64,000 bases of DNA from an uncultured Maribacter sp. (GCA_947493885.1 CANLTE010000001.1:372001-436000); one strand, 5' to 3'; shown: positions 39,812 to 48,831, counted from the first letter of the stretch. The notes: generated from the sequence alone by a model not told the origin. Made by a program: numbers and translations.

Positions 39812-40507
39812 CTATACCATTGCTCCAATTGCTCTATTTTTGCTTTCTGTTACAATTTGCCCATCAAACAAATTAATTACTCTGTGCGCGTAATGTGAAT
39901 CTCTATCAGAATGGGTAACCATAACAATAGTTGCTCCTTCTTGATTTAGCTCTGTTAAAAGGTTCATTACCTCAATTCCGTTTTTTGAATCTAAGTTACC
40001 TGTAGGCTCATCTGCTAATATGAGTTTTGGATTAGTTACTACAGCTCTAGCAATTGCTACACGCTGTTGTTGTCCCCCAGAAAGTTGTTGTGGAAAATGT
40101 TTTTCTCTATGCGCAATTTTCATGCGCTCTAAAACCGCCATTACTTTTTGTTTACGCTCGCTTTTATTCATTTTTAAATAAATAAGTGGTAGCTCAACAT
40201 TTTCATAAACCGTAAGTTCATCAATCAAATTAAAACTTTGAAAAACAAAACCTAAATTCCCTTTTCGTAATTGGGTTCTTTGATTTTCTTTAAGATGGCC
40301 AACCTCATGGCCTGCAAAATTGTATGAACCGTCAGTTGGATTGTCTAACATTCCAACAATATTTAAAAGGGTAGATTTTCCACAACCAGATGGTCCCATA
40401 ATGGCAACAAACTCACCTTTTTCGACCTTCAGATTTACTCCATTTAAAGCCAAAGTTTCCACCTCCTCGGTTCTAAAACTTTTTTTAAGATTTTGTATCT
40501 GTATCAT
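39812..40507 (-). CDS. ABC transporter ATP-binding protein, LolD/MacB type (ATPase 1)
   Basis: A 231-residue nucleotide-binding subunit with all canonical elements: Walker A GPSGCGKSTLL, Q-loop FVFQSFNLIDELTV, signature LSGGQQQRVAIARAV, Walker B LILADEPTGNLDSKNG and switch His in VTHSDRD. LolD/MacB-type ATPases pair with FtsX-type permeases. It is the third gene of the operon and probably energises several of the permeases. Confidence 0.95.
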   Translation of the reverse strand: MIQIQNLKKSFRTEEVETLALNGVNLKVEKGEFVAIMGPSGCGKSTLLNIVGMLDNPTDGSYNFAGHEVGHLKENQRTQLRKGNLGFVFQSFNLIDELTVYENVELPLIYLKMNKSERKQKVMAVLERMKIAHREKHFPQQLSGGQQQRVAIARAVVTNPKLILADEPTGNLDSKNGIEVMNLLTELNQEGATIVMVTHSDRDSHYAHRVINLFDGQIVTESKNRAIGAMV

Positions 40508-40561
40508 TTTTTAGATTGATTTTATATATTAAAAGATATCTTTTATGTTTACTTGTGACAG

Positions 40562-41812
40562 TTATTTTAATACTATTCGGTCTGCATCTCCGAAACTATC
40601 GTAATTAGATGTTATTACCTGTTCTCCATTATCTAGACCTTCCAAAATTTCATAATATCTTGAGTTTTGTTTTCCAATTCGGATATTCCGTTTAATAGCT
40701 GTTTCGCCATTAACATCAACTACAAAAATCCATTGACCACCAGTACTTTGAAAAAACCCTCCTTTTGGTAACAATAATGCATCATTAGATTCTCCTAATT
40801 GTAATTTAATATTGTAGGTCTGACCCGCCCTAATGGTTTCTGGTTTGTTTTCTGTAAAAACAAGATCCACCTTAAATTTACCATTTCTAACTTCTGGATA
40901 TACTTTTCGTAATCTAAGCTTATACTCTTTGCCATTGCGCTCTAGCGTAGCACTTAAATCTCTCTTAACCCGATCAATATAATGTTCATCAATATCGGCC
41001 TCAATTTTATAATCTGTTAGAACATTAATTTGTCCAATACGCTGTCCTTGTGCAATATTTTGTCCAATTTCCGCATCTAAAAACCCTAATTGTCCGTCTG
41101 CTGGAGCCCGAACATTTAAATGATCAATACGCTCATAAACCATTGAAAGTGTTTTTTGCATACGTGCTAAATCTGCATCTAATTCTTTTAAAGAGGTTTC
41201 TCGTAAAGCATTATCTTGACTAGTTTGTACCCGTACAATTTGAAGCTGTTTTTTTGACAATTCGTAATCTTCTTTAGTAATTAAATACTCCTCTTTAGAA
41301 ATTAGTTCGTCTTTATAAAGCGACTCATTTTGTTCAAAATTTCGCTTTAATCTATTCATGTCATACTCCGTATTGGCAAGCGATTTTTTACCTTCAACCT
41401 GTCTTGAGTCAAAAGTTAATTTGGTAGATCTTAGGTCATTTTGTTTTAAAGCAAGATTACTTTCACTAGCTAATATTTGTTCATATAAATTTCTATTCTC
41501 TAGTTTTAAAATAATATCTCCTTTTTTTACCATTGCACCTTCCTCAATTAGCTTTTCTGTAACACGACCACCTTCGTAGGCATCCATGTAAATAGTTGAG
41601 ATAGGAGCTACAGAACCATTTATGGTTATATAATCATCAAATTTACCGGCACTTACAGCTGCAATGGATAGTTTATCTTTTTCCGTTCTAAAGGTATTTC
41701 CTGCGGTATTAAACAGTAATTTCCATGACACAAAAAGTAACAAAACCCCTACTGCAATGTAACCGTAATGCTTTGGTTTTAATCCTTTCTTTTTTTCTAG
41801 TTGTATATCCAT
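40562..41812 (-). CDS. HlyD/RND-type periplasmic adaptor (membrane fusion protein)
   Basis: A 416-residue adaptor with an N-terminal membrane anchor (about residues 16-33, YGYIAVGVLLLFVSWKLLF). It has a split lipoyl domain (GGRVTEKLIEEGAMVKKGD and VRAPADGQLGFLD), a long helical hairpin at about 105-225, and beta-barrel and membrane-proximal domains to the C-terminus. Such proteins bridge an inner-membrane ABC transporter and a TolC channel. It begins immediately before the tolC-like stop (1 bp gap), and its genes on either side fit a MacA-MacB-TolC-like tripartite pump. Confidence 0.93.
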   Translation of the reverse strand: MDIQLEKKKGLKPKHYGYIAVGVLLLFVSWKLLFNTAGNTFRTEKDKLSIAAVSAGKFDDYITINGSVAPISTIYMDAYEGGRVTEKLIEEGAMVKKGDIILKLENRNLYEQILASESNLALKQNDLRSTKLTFDSRQVEGKKSLANTEYDMNRLKRNFEQNESLYKDELISKEEYLITKEDYELSKKQLQIVRVQTSQDNALRETSLKELDADLARMQKTLSMVYERIDHLNVRAPADGQLGFLDAEIGQNIAQGQRIGQINVLTDYKIEADIDEHYIDRVKRDLSATLERNGKEYKLRLRKVYPEVRNGKFKVDLVFTENKPETIRAGQTYNIKLQLGESNDALLLPKGGFFQSTGGQWIFVVDVNGETAIKRNIRIGKQNSRYYEILEGLDNGEQVITSNYDSFGDADRIVLK

Positions 41813-41813
41813 T

Positions 41814-43172
41814 TTAATTATTCATATTTATATTAAACACAGGTAACCCTCTATAAAAATCCAGTGTACTACTGTTTACTTTTAACAATAAACCTACCTG
41901 CAAATTTTTGTTTTGAGAGGTTGCAAATAAATTTTTAGCCTGATTTAAATCTAAAGCACTAATTAGTCCTTTTTGATATTTTTTTTGGGCAATTTTAAAA
42001 GTCTGTTCACCTGCATTCATTTGCTGAAAACTTTGCTCATATTCAACAGCTAAAGCATTTTTACTTTGTATCAACTGCTGTATGGTTTGATACAATTGTT
42101 GTTCCTGTATTTTTAAATTATTATTTGCTCTCATATAAGCAATTTTTTGCTGTTTTACCCGTGAACGTCTTGACCATTTGTCACTTATTGGTACATTAAG
42201 CGATACACCAACTCTCTTAGACATATTATCCTCTATCTGCGTTTTAAAAGGAATTACCTCGTTTGTATCTTCACTTGTATTTGTTTCAAAATATCCAGTT
42301 CCAATTCCTGCAAATAATCTAAGCGATGGATATAGTGCTCCTTTTGCCACTTTCATTTCTTTTTTAGCAGCCTTTACCCTATGTTCTTGTGCTTTTATTG
42401 TTGGTAAAAACTCTTTTGCATAGGTAAAAATGGAATCGGTATTTTGCTTAGATGCCTGCTCATTTTTATGTTCCCCTAAAAGTTCCGTATAAATTTCAAT
42501 AGTACTTTCACCTTCTAAGTTAATCTCTTGTATAAGCCTTAGTTTTGCTTCTTGTAAAAGATTTTTGTTCTGGGTTACCTCAAGCTCATCAGTTAGTAAA
42601 GTAGATTTTGCTTCATGTATGTCTGCTCCCGCCTTAATCCCCAATTCTATTTGTTTTTTTACAAGTGCTAAATTGGTTTTAGATACTTCAACCTTGTTAT
42701 TAGATATAGCCAAAAGTCCTTCATAATATTGAATATCGTAAAACGCTGACATTACTCTAAAAGCCAATAAAAACTTTTGCCGTTTTACATCTTCCATATT
42801 TGCTTTATACAAATATTTTGAAGCCTTTATCATATTAAGTTTTTGAAACCCTTGAAATAAATCTAATGACGCATTTAATGAGTAGTTATTGGAGAAAAAG
42901 TCTGAGTTTACAAAAACACCTGTATTAGGATCTTCTGACCGACCAAATGTTAAGTTGTAATCGGAAAATCCAGATACACTTGGAAGCATTTCTCGAAATG
43001 ATTGTTTGTATGTTTCCTTACCAGAAGCCGTTGTTAACTCAAAATCCTTAAGGTTTAAATTATTTGTAATTGCATATGAAACACAATCTTCCAAAGTCCA
43101 ACGTTTTTGCGAAAAAATACTTCCAAACATAAAAAGCGATAAGAGTAGAAGTACTTTATTTTTTAAATTCAT
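41814..43172 (-). CDS. TolC family outer-membrane efflux protein
   Basis: A 452-residue outer-membrane channel with a signal peptide ending in SIFSQ and RWTLEDCVSYAITNNLNL, the usual first helix of Bacteroidota TolC proteins. Two outer-membrane efflux protein repeats follow, each with long coiled-coil helices. It is the first gene of the minus-strand export operon. Its upstream region contains a candidate sigma-54 promoter and is shared with the divergent NtrC-type regulator. Confidence 0.93.
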   Translation of the reverse strand: MNLKNKVLLLLSLFMFGSIFSQKRWTLEDCVSYAITNNLNLKDFELTTASGKETYKQSFREMLPSVSGFSDYNLTFGRSEDPNTGVFVNSDFFSNNYSLNASLDLFQGFQKLNMIKASKYLYKANMEDVKRQKFLLAFRVMSAFYDIQYYEGLLAISNNKVEVSKTNLALVKKQIELGIKAGADIHEAKSTLLTDELEVTQNKNLLQEAKLRLIQEINLEGESTIEIYTELLGEHKNEQASKQNTDSIFTYAKEFLPTIKAQEHRVKAAKKEMKVAKGALYPSLRLFAGIGTGYFETNTSEDTNEVIPFKTQIEDNMSKRVGVSLNVPISDKWSRRSRVKQQKIAYMRANNNLKIQEQQLYQTIQQLIQSKNALAVEYEQSFQQMNAGEQTFKIAQKKYQKGLISALDLNQAKNLFATSQNKNLQVGLLLKVNSSTLDFYRGLPVFNINMNN

Positions 43173-43277
43173 AGTTTCTTCAAAACCTTAAAATTCATAT
43201 TCATTTGCAACAATACTTACTACCTTCATGCCACAATTTTATATTGCTCAAAATCAGTATATTACGGCTAATCATGT

Positions 43278-43293
43278 AACAACACACATACCA
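43278..43293 (-). promoter_or_regulatory. Candidate sigma-54 (-24/-12) promoter of the export operon
   Basis: On the minus strand TGGTATGTGTGTTGTT aligns with TGGCAYGNNNNTTGCW: the -24 GG and the TTG of the -12 element are present, with T for C at the two C positions. It lies about 105 bp upstream of the tolC-like ATG. A sigma-54 activator gene is divergent next to it. A TTGTACAA palindrome (43307-43314) lies just upstream and could be an activator site. The imperfect -12 GC makes this tentative. Confidence 0.4.
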
Positions 43294-43391
43294 TAGTGTA
43301 AAATTGTTGTACAATAAGTGTCCAATATTTTTACATTTTATATATCCGTATTGCTTGAATTTGTAGTTTTAGTACTCGTAATTTATATTTT

Positions 43392-44756
43392 ATGACCGCT
43401 GCTAAAATTTTGATTATTGATGATAACAAAAGTGTACTAAGTGCTCTTGAAATTCTTCTGCATTCTGAATATGACAATGTTGATTCCATTTCCAACCCCA
43501 ACCAAATATCATCATACCCAAATTTAAAGGACATAGATATTATTCTTTTAGACATGAATTTTTCTGCTGGTATAAATTCTGGTAACGAAGGATTGTTTTG
43601 GCTAAAGGAAATCATGAAAAAAAGTCCAGACGTTTCTGTAATCATGATGACGGCTTATGGAGCTGTAGAACTTGCTGTACAAGCTTTAAAAGAAGGTGCT
43701 GCTGACTTTATTTTAAAACCATGGAATAACGAAAAATTACTAGCCACTGTAAAATCTGCGTATCAATTAAAAAAATCAAAACAAGAAATACAGCTGTTAA
43801 AAGAAAAAGAAACGCATTTAAAACAGCATATTAATCAAGATAAAAATTACATTATAGGCAACTCTAAGGCAATAAATACGGTTTTAAATCTTACACACAA
43901 AGTAGCAAAAACCAATGTTAATGTCTTAATTACAGGAGAAAATGGCACTGGAAAAGAATTAATAGCTCGTGAACTTCATAGAGTCTCTTCTCGAAAAAAT
44001 GAAGTTTTTATCGGTGTAGATATGGGTGCTATATCAGAAAACCTTTTTGAAAGCGAGCTTTTTGGTCATACTAAAGGTGCATTTACTGACGCTAAAGAAG
44101 ATCGTGCTGGAAAGTTTGAAGCCGCGCATGGTGGCACTCTTTTTTTAGATGAAATTGGTAATTTATCATTACAAACTCAAGCAAAATTACTCTCTGCTAT
44201 CCAGCAAAAAACAATTGTAAGAGTAGGTTCTAACGCTCCTATTACTGTTGATATTCGCTTGGTGTGTGCAACAAATTGCAACTTAGAACAAATGGTTGCT
44301 GATGGGCTTTTTAGAGAAGATTTATTATACCGCATAAATACCATACATATTAACGTTCCAGCACTTAAAGAAAGAGAAAATGATATTGTGGTTTTAACCG
44401 ATTTTTTTCTTAAAAAGTTTAATCATAAATACGGAAAACAAGGGCTTAAAATTAATGCATCCGCAATTGAAAAACTTAGTGAGTATCATTGGCCAGGGAA
44501 CATTCGAGAACTACAACATACTATTGAGAGAGCAGTGATTTTATGTGAGGGTAGTGTATTAAAGCCAACCGATTTTCTTCTAAATACTTCACAAACAACT
44601 ACTACAAACAATCCTGTAAAAACTCTTGAAGAAATGGAAATTTTAATGATAAACAATGCTTTAAATAACCACAATGGTAATTATAGTGCAGCAGCAAATC
44701 AATTAGGGATTTCCAGACAAACTTTGTACAATAAAATAAAGAAGAATGATAAGTAA
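43392..44756 (+). CDS. Sigma-54-dependent response regulator (NtrC family)
   Basis: A 454-residue regulator. The receiver domain (1-125) has phosphoacceptor Asp54 and Lys109. The AAA+ sigma-54 interaction domain (about 150-385) has Walker A GENGTGKE (182-189). The sigma-54 contact loop reads GAFTDA (229-234) rather than GAFTGA. A C-terminal Fis-type HTH (NYSAAANQLGISRQTLYNKI) completes it. It is phosphorylated by the partner histidine kinase, whose ATG overlaps its stop by 11 bp. Its probable target is the divergent TolC/HlyD/ABC operon, which has a candidate sigma-54 site in the shared 219-bp gap. Confidence 0.93.
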   Translation: MTAAKILIIDDNKSVLSALEILLHSEYDNVDSISNPNQISSYPNLKDIDIILLDMNFSAGINSGNEGLFWLKEIMKKSPDVSVIMMTAYGAVELAVQALKEGAADFILKPWNNEKLLATVKSAYQLKKSKQEIQLLKEKETHLKQHINQDKNYIIGNSKAINTVLNLTHKVAKTNVNVLITGENGTGKELIARELHRVSSRKNEVFIGVDMGAISENLFESELFGHTKGAFTDAKEDRAGKFEAAHGGTLFLDEIGNLSLQTQAKLLSAIQQKTIVRVGSNAPITVDIRLVCATNCNLEQMVADGLFREDLLYRINTIHINVPALKERENDIVVLTDFFLKKFNHKYGKQGLKINASAIEKLSEYHWPGNIRELQHTIERAVILCEGSVLKPTDFLLNTSQTTTTNNPVKTLEEMEILMINNALNNHNGNYSAAANQLGISRQTLYNKIKKNDK

Positions 44757-46083
44757 AAACCTTTATTATAAGCTTATCTCTAAAATTTTAGGCATTACAA
44801 TTTCAGCCATTGCAATGGCATTATTTTATGCTCATGACAAAATAGTTTTTGCTTTATCGTTATTGCTATTTCTTGGTTTTCAAACGTGGTCTTTAATAAA
44901 ATACTTGAATCAAACCAACGAAAAAATAGCATACTTTTTTAAATCCATAAAAAATGAAGATTTTACATTACGATTCCCCGAACATGGAAATGTAAAAACG
45001 TTAAATGAGCTTCATGCCAGTCTAAATATGCTAAATGGCATTATGCAAAATGTACATTTAAAGAATGAAGCTCAGGAAAAGTACTATCAAGAAATCATTA
45101 AACAAGCCAATATTGGAATTTTAACCCTAAACGCTAAAGGTCATATTCTTTTTGCCAATCCAATGATGGAAAAATTACTGAATTACAAACCATTAAACCA
45201 TATAAATCAACTCACCCAGGTGAATACAGAGCTACATGAATTGTTTGTTAAAATTCAGCCCTTTGAAACCAAGCTTTTTCAGTTTTCCAATGAGCGCGAA
45301 AAAATTCAATTAAGTATAAAATCTACGGCAATAGTATTAGATAAAGAAGAACTTTTATTAGTTGTTGCCCAAGACATTCATAAAGAGTTAGACAAAAAAG
45401 AAACAGATTCATGGATTCGTTTAATTCGGGTACTAACTCATGAAATAATGAATACAATTACTCCTATAACTTCAATATCAGAATCTATACTTAAATTCTT
45501 TAAGTTGGGCGATAGTACCAGACAAATTGAAGAATTAACTGAAGGTCAAGTAAAAAGTACCGTAAAAGGTTTAGACGTTATTAAAGAACAGGGCGAAAAC
45601 CTTATGGACTTTGTACAGTCGTATCGTACTTTTTTAAGTGTACCTACCCCAGATAAAGAGCCTGTTTCTGTACAACATCTTTTTAAAAAAGTAACAAGTT
45701 TATTAGATATTACCAACGTCAAAATAAATTTTGAAATAACTATTGACCCCAACGACTTGGAACTATTTGTTGATGAAAAACTTATAAATCAAGTTCTTAT
45801 AAATCTAGTTAAGAATGCTTTTCAATCAATTGAAAATCAAGAATTAGGTAATGTCAAATTAACAGCGGGTATTACAAATAACAATGAAAAATTCATTCAA
45901 GTAAGAGATAATGGTCCTGGAATACCTCCAGAAATTTTAAATGAAATTTTTGTTCCTTTTTTTACCACTAAAAATGAAGGAACTGGTATTGGGTTAAGTT
46001 TATCAAAGCACATTATGCGACTACACGGAGGAACAATAAACGTAATCTCTGGAGAAGAAACTGTTTTTACACTTATTTTTTAA
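44746..46083 (+). CDS. Membrane sensor histidine kinase, NtrB-like
   Basis: A 445-residue kinase with two N-terminal transmembrane helices (about 10-28 and 33-52) separated by a very short loop, so there is almost no periplasmic sensor. A PAS-like region follows at about 116-210. The phosphoacceptor is His232 in VLTHEIMNTITP, and the ATPase domain has NLVKNAFQSI, DNGPGIP and GTGIGLSLSKHI. The short extracytoplasmic loop suggests sensing within the membrane or cytoplasm, for example of envelope stress. It is co-translated with the NtrC-type regulator (11-bp overlap). Confidence 0.92.
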   Translation: MISKNLYYKLISKILGITISAIAMALFYAHDKIVFALSLLLFLGFQTWSLIKYLNQTNEKIAYFFKSIKNEDFTLRFPEHGNVKTLNELHASLNMLNGIMQNVHLKNEAQEKYYQEIIKQANIGILTLNAKGHILFANPMMEKLLNYKPLNHINQLTQVNTELHELFVKIQPFETKLFQFSNEREKIQLSIKSTAIVLDKEELLLVVAQDIHKELDKKETDSWIRLIRVLTHEIMNTITPITSISESILKFFKLGDSTRQIEELTEGQVKSTVKGLDVIKEQGENLMDFVQSYRTFLSVPTPDKEPVSVQHLFKKVTSLLDITNVKINFEITIDPNDLELFVDEKLINQVLINLVKNAFQSIENQELGNVKLTAGITNNNEKFIQVRDNGPGIPPEILNEIFVPFFTTKNEGTGIGLSLSKHIMRLHGGTINVISGEETVFTLIF

Positions 46084-46419
46084 CTACTGTAATTCTTTAA
46101 AAGGATCCCAAAAGTGTTTTTCTAAATTTTGAATTTGATTATCAATTACTAAAATACCTTCGCTCTCTAACAATTGCTGCATAAGGTTGGTTCCCTCAAA
46201 GTGATGCTTTCCTGTTAATATGCCTGCCTTATTCACTACTCTATGCGCTGGTACATCTTTTTTTAAACCAGAACCATTCATTGCCCACCCAACCATTCGA
46301 GCACTGCGTGCAGCTCCTAAGTATTTAGCTATAGCACCATATGAAGTTACCCTTCCGTATGGAATTAAACGAGCAACATCATATACTTTTTCAAAAAAGT
46401 TTTGGTTTTCAGGTTTCAT
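46084..46419 (-). CDS. Alkyltransferase-like protein (MGMT fold without catalytic Cys)
   Basis: A 111-residue homologue of the DNA-binding domain of O6-alkylguanine-DNA alkyltransferase, with IPYGRVTSYGAIAKYLG and ARMVGWAMNGS. The active-site motif PCHRVV is PAHRVV, with Ala58 in place of the alkyl-accepting Cys, so it cannot repair by alkyl transfer. Known alkyltransferase-like (ATL) proteins bind O6-alkylguanine and flag it for nucleotide excision repair. The stop lies directly against the convergent histidine kinase stop with no intergenic base. It is probably co-transcribed with the LysE gene upstream (1 bp gap). Confidence 0.9.
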   Translation of the reverse strand: MKPENQNFFEKVYDVARLIPYGRVTSYGAIAKYLGAARSARMVGWAMNGSGLKKDVPAHRVVNKAGILTGKHHFEGTNLMQQLLESEGILVIDNQIQNLEKHFWDPFKELQ

Positions 46420-46420
46420 G

Positions 46421-47050
46421 TTATTTAAAATAAAGTCTAAAAAAGGTAATCATAAAAAGGACACCCATCAATGCGCACATAATGTAGTTTGCATTAGAAG
46501 AAAAACTATTATTTTTCTTTTCTAACTTATTAAAATAAATGGCATACATATACATAATAGCAAAAGTTCCGGAACCCGCCCCAAAGATAAAAGTAACAAT
46601 ATCTGATACTTCAAACTTAATCCATCCAGAGGCTTTCCACATTATATTAAGTCCACTATAAAATGGTATGGTCAGCACATTTAAAGCAGCTAACAAAGCT
46701 CCTTTAAAAAAGCTATTTTTTTTACTAGTTTTTACTTTTTTAATAGCATTATGTCTGCCCTTTCTAGCAGCGAAAAAAAAATAAATAGCAAAAAAAGCAA
46801 ATACTGCTAAGGCAATTTTTAAAAGTATATCAACCACCTCGGCATTTTTGTCTAAAAATTTTGAAATTAAAACCGCAATATATGCTTGCAGCATAACCAT
46901 TGTAGCCACTCCAAAACCAAAAATAACCCCATTTGTTTTACCTTTTTCTACGCTTGTTTTGGCCGCATTCATGTTTAGTAAACCTGGAAACGCACTTGCG
47001 GTAAAAGCTGCCGCAAACGTCGCAAAAAAAAGGATAAGCAAATGTTCCAT
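46421..47050 (-). CDS. LysE family translocator
   Basis: A 209-residue inner-membrane protein with about six hydrophobic segments (residues 3-25, 40-62, 70-93, 115-135, 145-168 and 185-205). The N-terminal FPGLLNMNAAKTSVEKG resembles the LysE/RhtB conserved PGP region but with Gly-Leu in place of Pro. LysE-type proteins export amino acids or related solutes; the substrate is unknown. It follows trmB by 3 bp and precedes the ATL gene by 1 bp, forming a small minus-strand operon. Confidence 0.8.
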   Translation of the reverse strand: MEHLLILFFATFAAAFTASAFPGLLNMNAAKTSVEKGKTNGVIFGFGVATMVMLQAYIAVLISKFLDKNAEVVDILLKIALAVFAFFAIYFFFAARKGRHNAIKKVKTSKKNSFFKGALLAALNVLTIPFYSGLNIMWKASGWIKFEVSDIVTFIFGAGSGTFAIMYMYAIYFNKLEKKNNSFSSNANYIMCALMGVLFMITFFRLYFK

Positions 47051-47053
47051 TAA

Positions 47054-47725
47054 CTAGGTTAATCTAAATTTGATGTAAGTAATTGGTTTTTCTTTTTCAA
47101 GATACTGATTTTCATAAAAAGTTTGTATTTCAAGAACTTCCTCTGGACTCCCTTCATTTTTATAAACATCATGATTGGCATACACCACTTCCATTCCTAA
47201 ACCATGTAAAAGTCCAAGGGTATAACCATGCATAAATTCAGAGTCGGTTTTTAAATTTACCGTTCCGTCTGATTGCAGAATTTTTTTATACTTATCCAGA
47301 AACAAAGCATTTGTCATTCTATGTTTTGTACGCTTATATTTTATTTGAGGGTCTGGAAATGTAATCCAAATTTCAGAAACTTCCTTTTCTGCAAATAGCA
47401 AATCTATAAGTTCTATTTGTGTGCGAATAAAAAGAACGTTGGATAAATTTTCTTCTAAGGCTGTTTTGGCTCCTCGCCAAAAACGTGCTCCTTTGATATC
47501 AATTCCAATATAATTTTTGTTTTTATCACGTCTGGCCAACCCTACAGTATATTCCCCCTTACCACAACCTAATTCTAAAACAATAGGATTATTATTTCCA
47601 AATTGTTTATGCCAGTTGCCTCTATGAGAAAATGCCTTATCGCAAATTTCTTCTCTAGTTGGTTGAATTACATTTGCGAATGTATCGTTTTCCTTAAATC
47701 GTTTTAGTTTGTTCTTGCTTCCCAC
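47054..47725 (-). CDS. trmB: tRNA (guanine-N7-)-methyltransferase TrmB
   Basis: A 223-residue SAM-dependent enzyme that methylates G46 in the tRNA variable loop. Motif I is LELGCGKGEYTVGLA, followed by YIGIDIKGARFWRGA and the catalytic FPDPQIKYKRTKHRM block. The start codon is GTG (MGSKNKLKRF); the next in-frame ATG would remove conserved sequence, and this N-terminus is the usual one in flavobacterial TrmB. It heads the trmB-lysE-ATL cluster. Confidence 0.95.
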   Translation of the reverse strand: MGSKNKLKRFKENDTFANVIQPTREEICDKAFSHRGNWHKQFGNNNPIVLELGCGKGEYTVGLARRDKNKNYIGIDIKGARFWRGAKTALEENLSNVLFIRTQIELIDLLFAEKEVSEIWITFPDPQIKYKRTKHRMTNALFLDKYKKILQSDGTVNLKTDSEFMHGYTLGLLHGLGMEVVYANHDVYKNEGSPEEVLEIQTFYENQYLEKEKPITYIKFRLT

Positions 47726-47772
47726 TGAAATCGTTATTTTTCAATAGGCAAAGCTAAGAAAATGAAAGTTGT

Positions 47773-48831
47773 TTACATATCTATTTCGGTGGTACTCTTT
47801 TCTAACGTAAAAGAAAACTCAGAACCCACTTGTTCTACACTTTCTACATATATTTTTTCACCATGAGCCTCAATAATATGTTTTACAATAGAAAGTCCTA
47901 GACCCGAGCCTCCAACTTGTCTATTTCTACTTTTTTCTACTCTATAAAAACGTTCAAACAATCTGGGAATATGATCGTTTTGTATTCCTTCACCATTATC
48001 TGTAACACGCACTATAACTTTATTCTGAATTAAATTTTCCACGCTCACCTCTGTTGTTCCGTTGGAGTGACCGTATTTTATGGAGTTTACAATAAGATTG
48101 GTAAGTACTTGCTGTATCTTTTCTTCGTCACCCTTTACATAAATGGGTTCCTTATAATCCATATCAAACGTAAGAGCAATTTTTTTCTTACTAGCTTTCA
48201 TTTCTAGCAAGTCAAAAACATTTTGAATAAGCTCAATAATATCAAAAGTACCCATCTCAAGGTTTAAATCTCCCACCTCTAACTTTGTAATTAAATCTAG
48301 GTCTTTAATGATATATATAAGTCGCTCTACACCTTTTGCGGCTCTTTCAAGATACTTTTTATTAACGTTTGGATCTTTCAAAGCACCGTCAAGCAGTGTT
48401 AAAATATATCCTTGAACTGTAAAAAGGGGTGTTTTAAGCTCGTGAGAAACGTTTCCTAAAAAATCCTTTCGATACTCTTCTCTAATTTTTAGCGTATCAA
48501 TCTCTATTTTTTTATCTTTTGCGAACTTTTCTATCTCTGTAGTAAGTGTTCGCATATCAGTAGTAATAGGATCAGAAGTTAGTGATGTAGATTCTAAAAG
48601 AGCAACATCATCATAAATCTTTTTAATCCTTCGGTAAATAAACTGCTCTATTCTAACCTGAATAATAGTGAAGGTAATTGCAAAAATTAAAATTGCAAAA
48701 ACCGCAATTAAAAGCCAATTATCAATATTAAAAAGCAGGAAAAGACAAGTTAATAAAACAATGGAAAAAAAGGTTACTAAAACTGAAGAACGAAGTGCAA
48801 AACGATAAGACCTTTTTAACCTAATTGCCAT
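47773..48831 (-). CDS. Sensor histidine kinase, PhoR-like
   Basis: A 352-residue kinase with two transmembrane helices (about 15-35 and 38-58), a short HAMP-like linker, HisKA with His130 in FLGNVSHELKTPL and an HATPase domain (NLIVNSIKYG, DNGEGI, GGSGLGLSIVKHI). There is no PAS domain and very little periplasmic loop. Its ATG overlaps the stop of the response regulator gene (TAATG), so the pair is translationally coupled. The PhoR assignment rests on partner type and layout and is not proven. Confidence 0.9.
   Translation of the reverse strand: MAIRLKRSYRFALRSSVLVTFFSIVLLTCLFLLFNIDNWLLIAVFAILIFAITFTIIQVRIEQFIYRRIKKIYDDVALLESTSLTSDPITTDMRTLTTEIEKFAKDKKIEIDTLKIREEYRKDFLGNVSHELKTPLFTVQGYILTLLDGALKDPNVNKKYLERAAKGVERLIYIIKDLDLITKLEVGDLNLEMGTFDIIELIQNVFDLLEMKASKKKIALTFDMDYKEPIYVKGDEEKIQQVLTNLIVNSIKYGHSNGTTEVSVENLIQNKVIVRVTDNGEGIQNDHIPRLFERFYRVEKSRNRQVGGSGLGLSIVKHIIEAHGEKIYVESVEQVGSEFSFTLEKSTTEIDM

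Noticed and set aside
43392-43645. 104-codon antisense ORF over the regulator start (43331-43645)
   Set aside because: It is antisense to the receiver domain of the NtrC-type regulator, whose coding evidence is strong.
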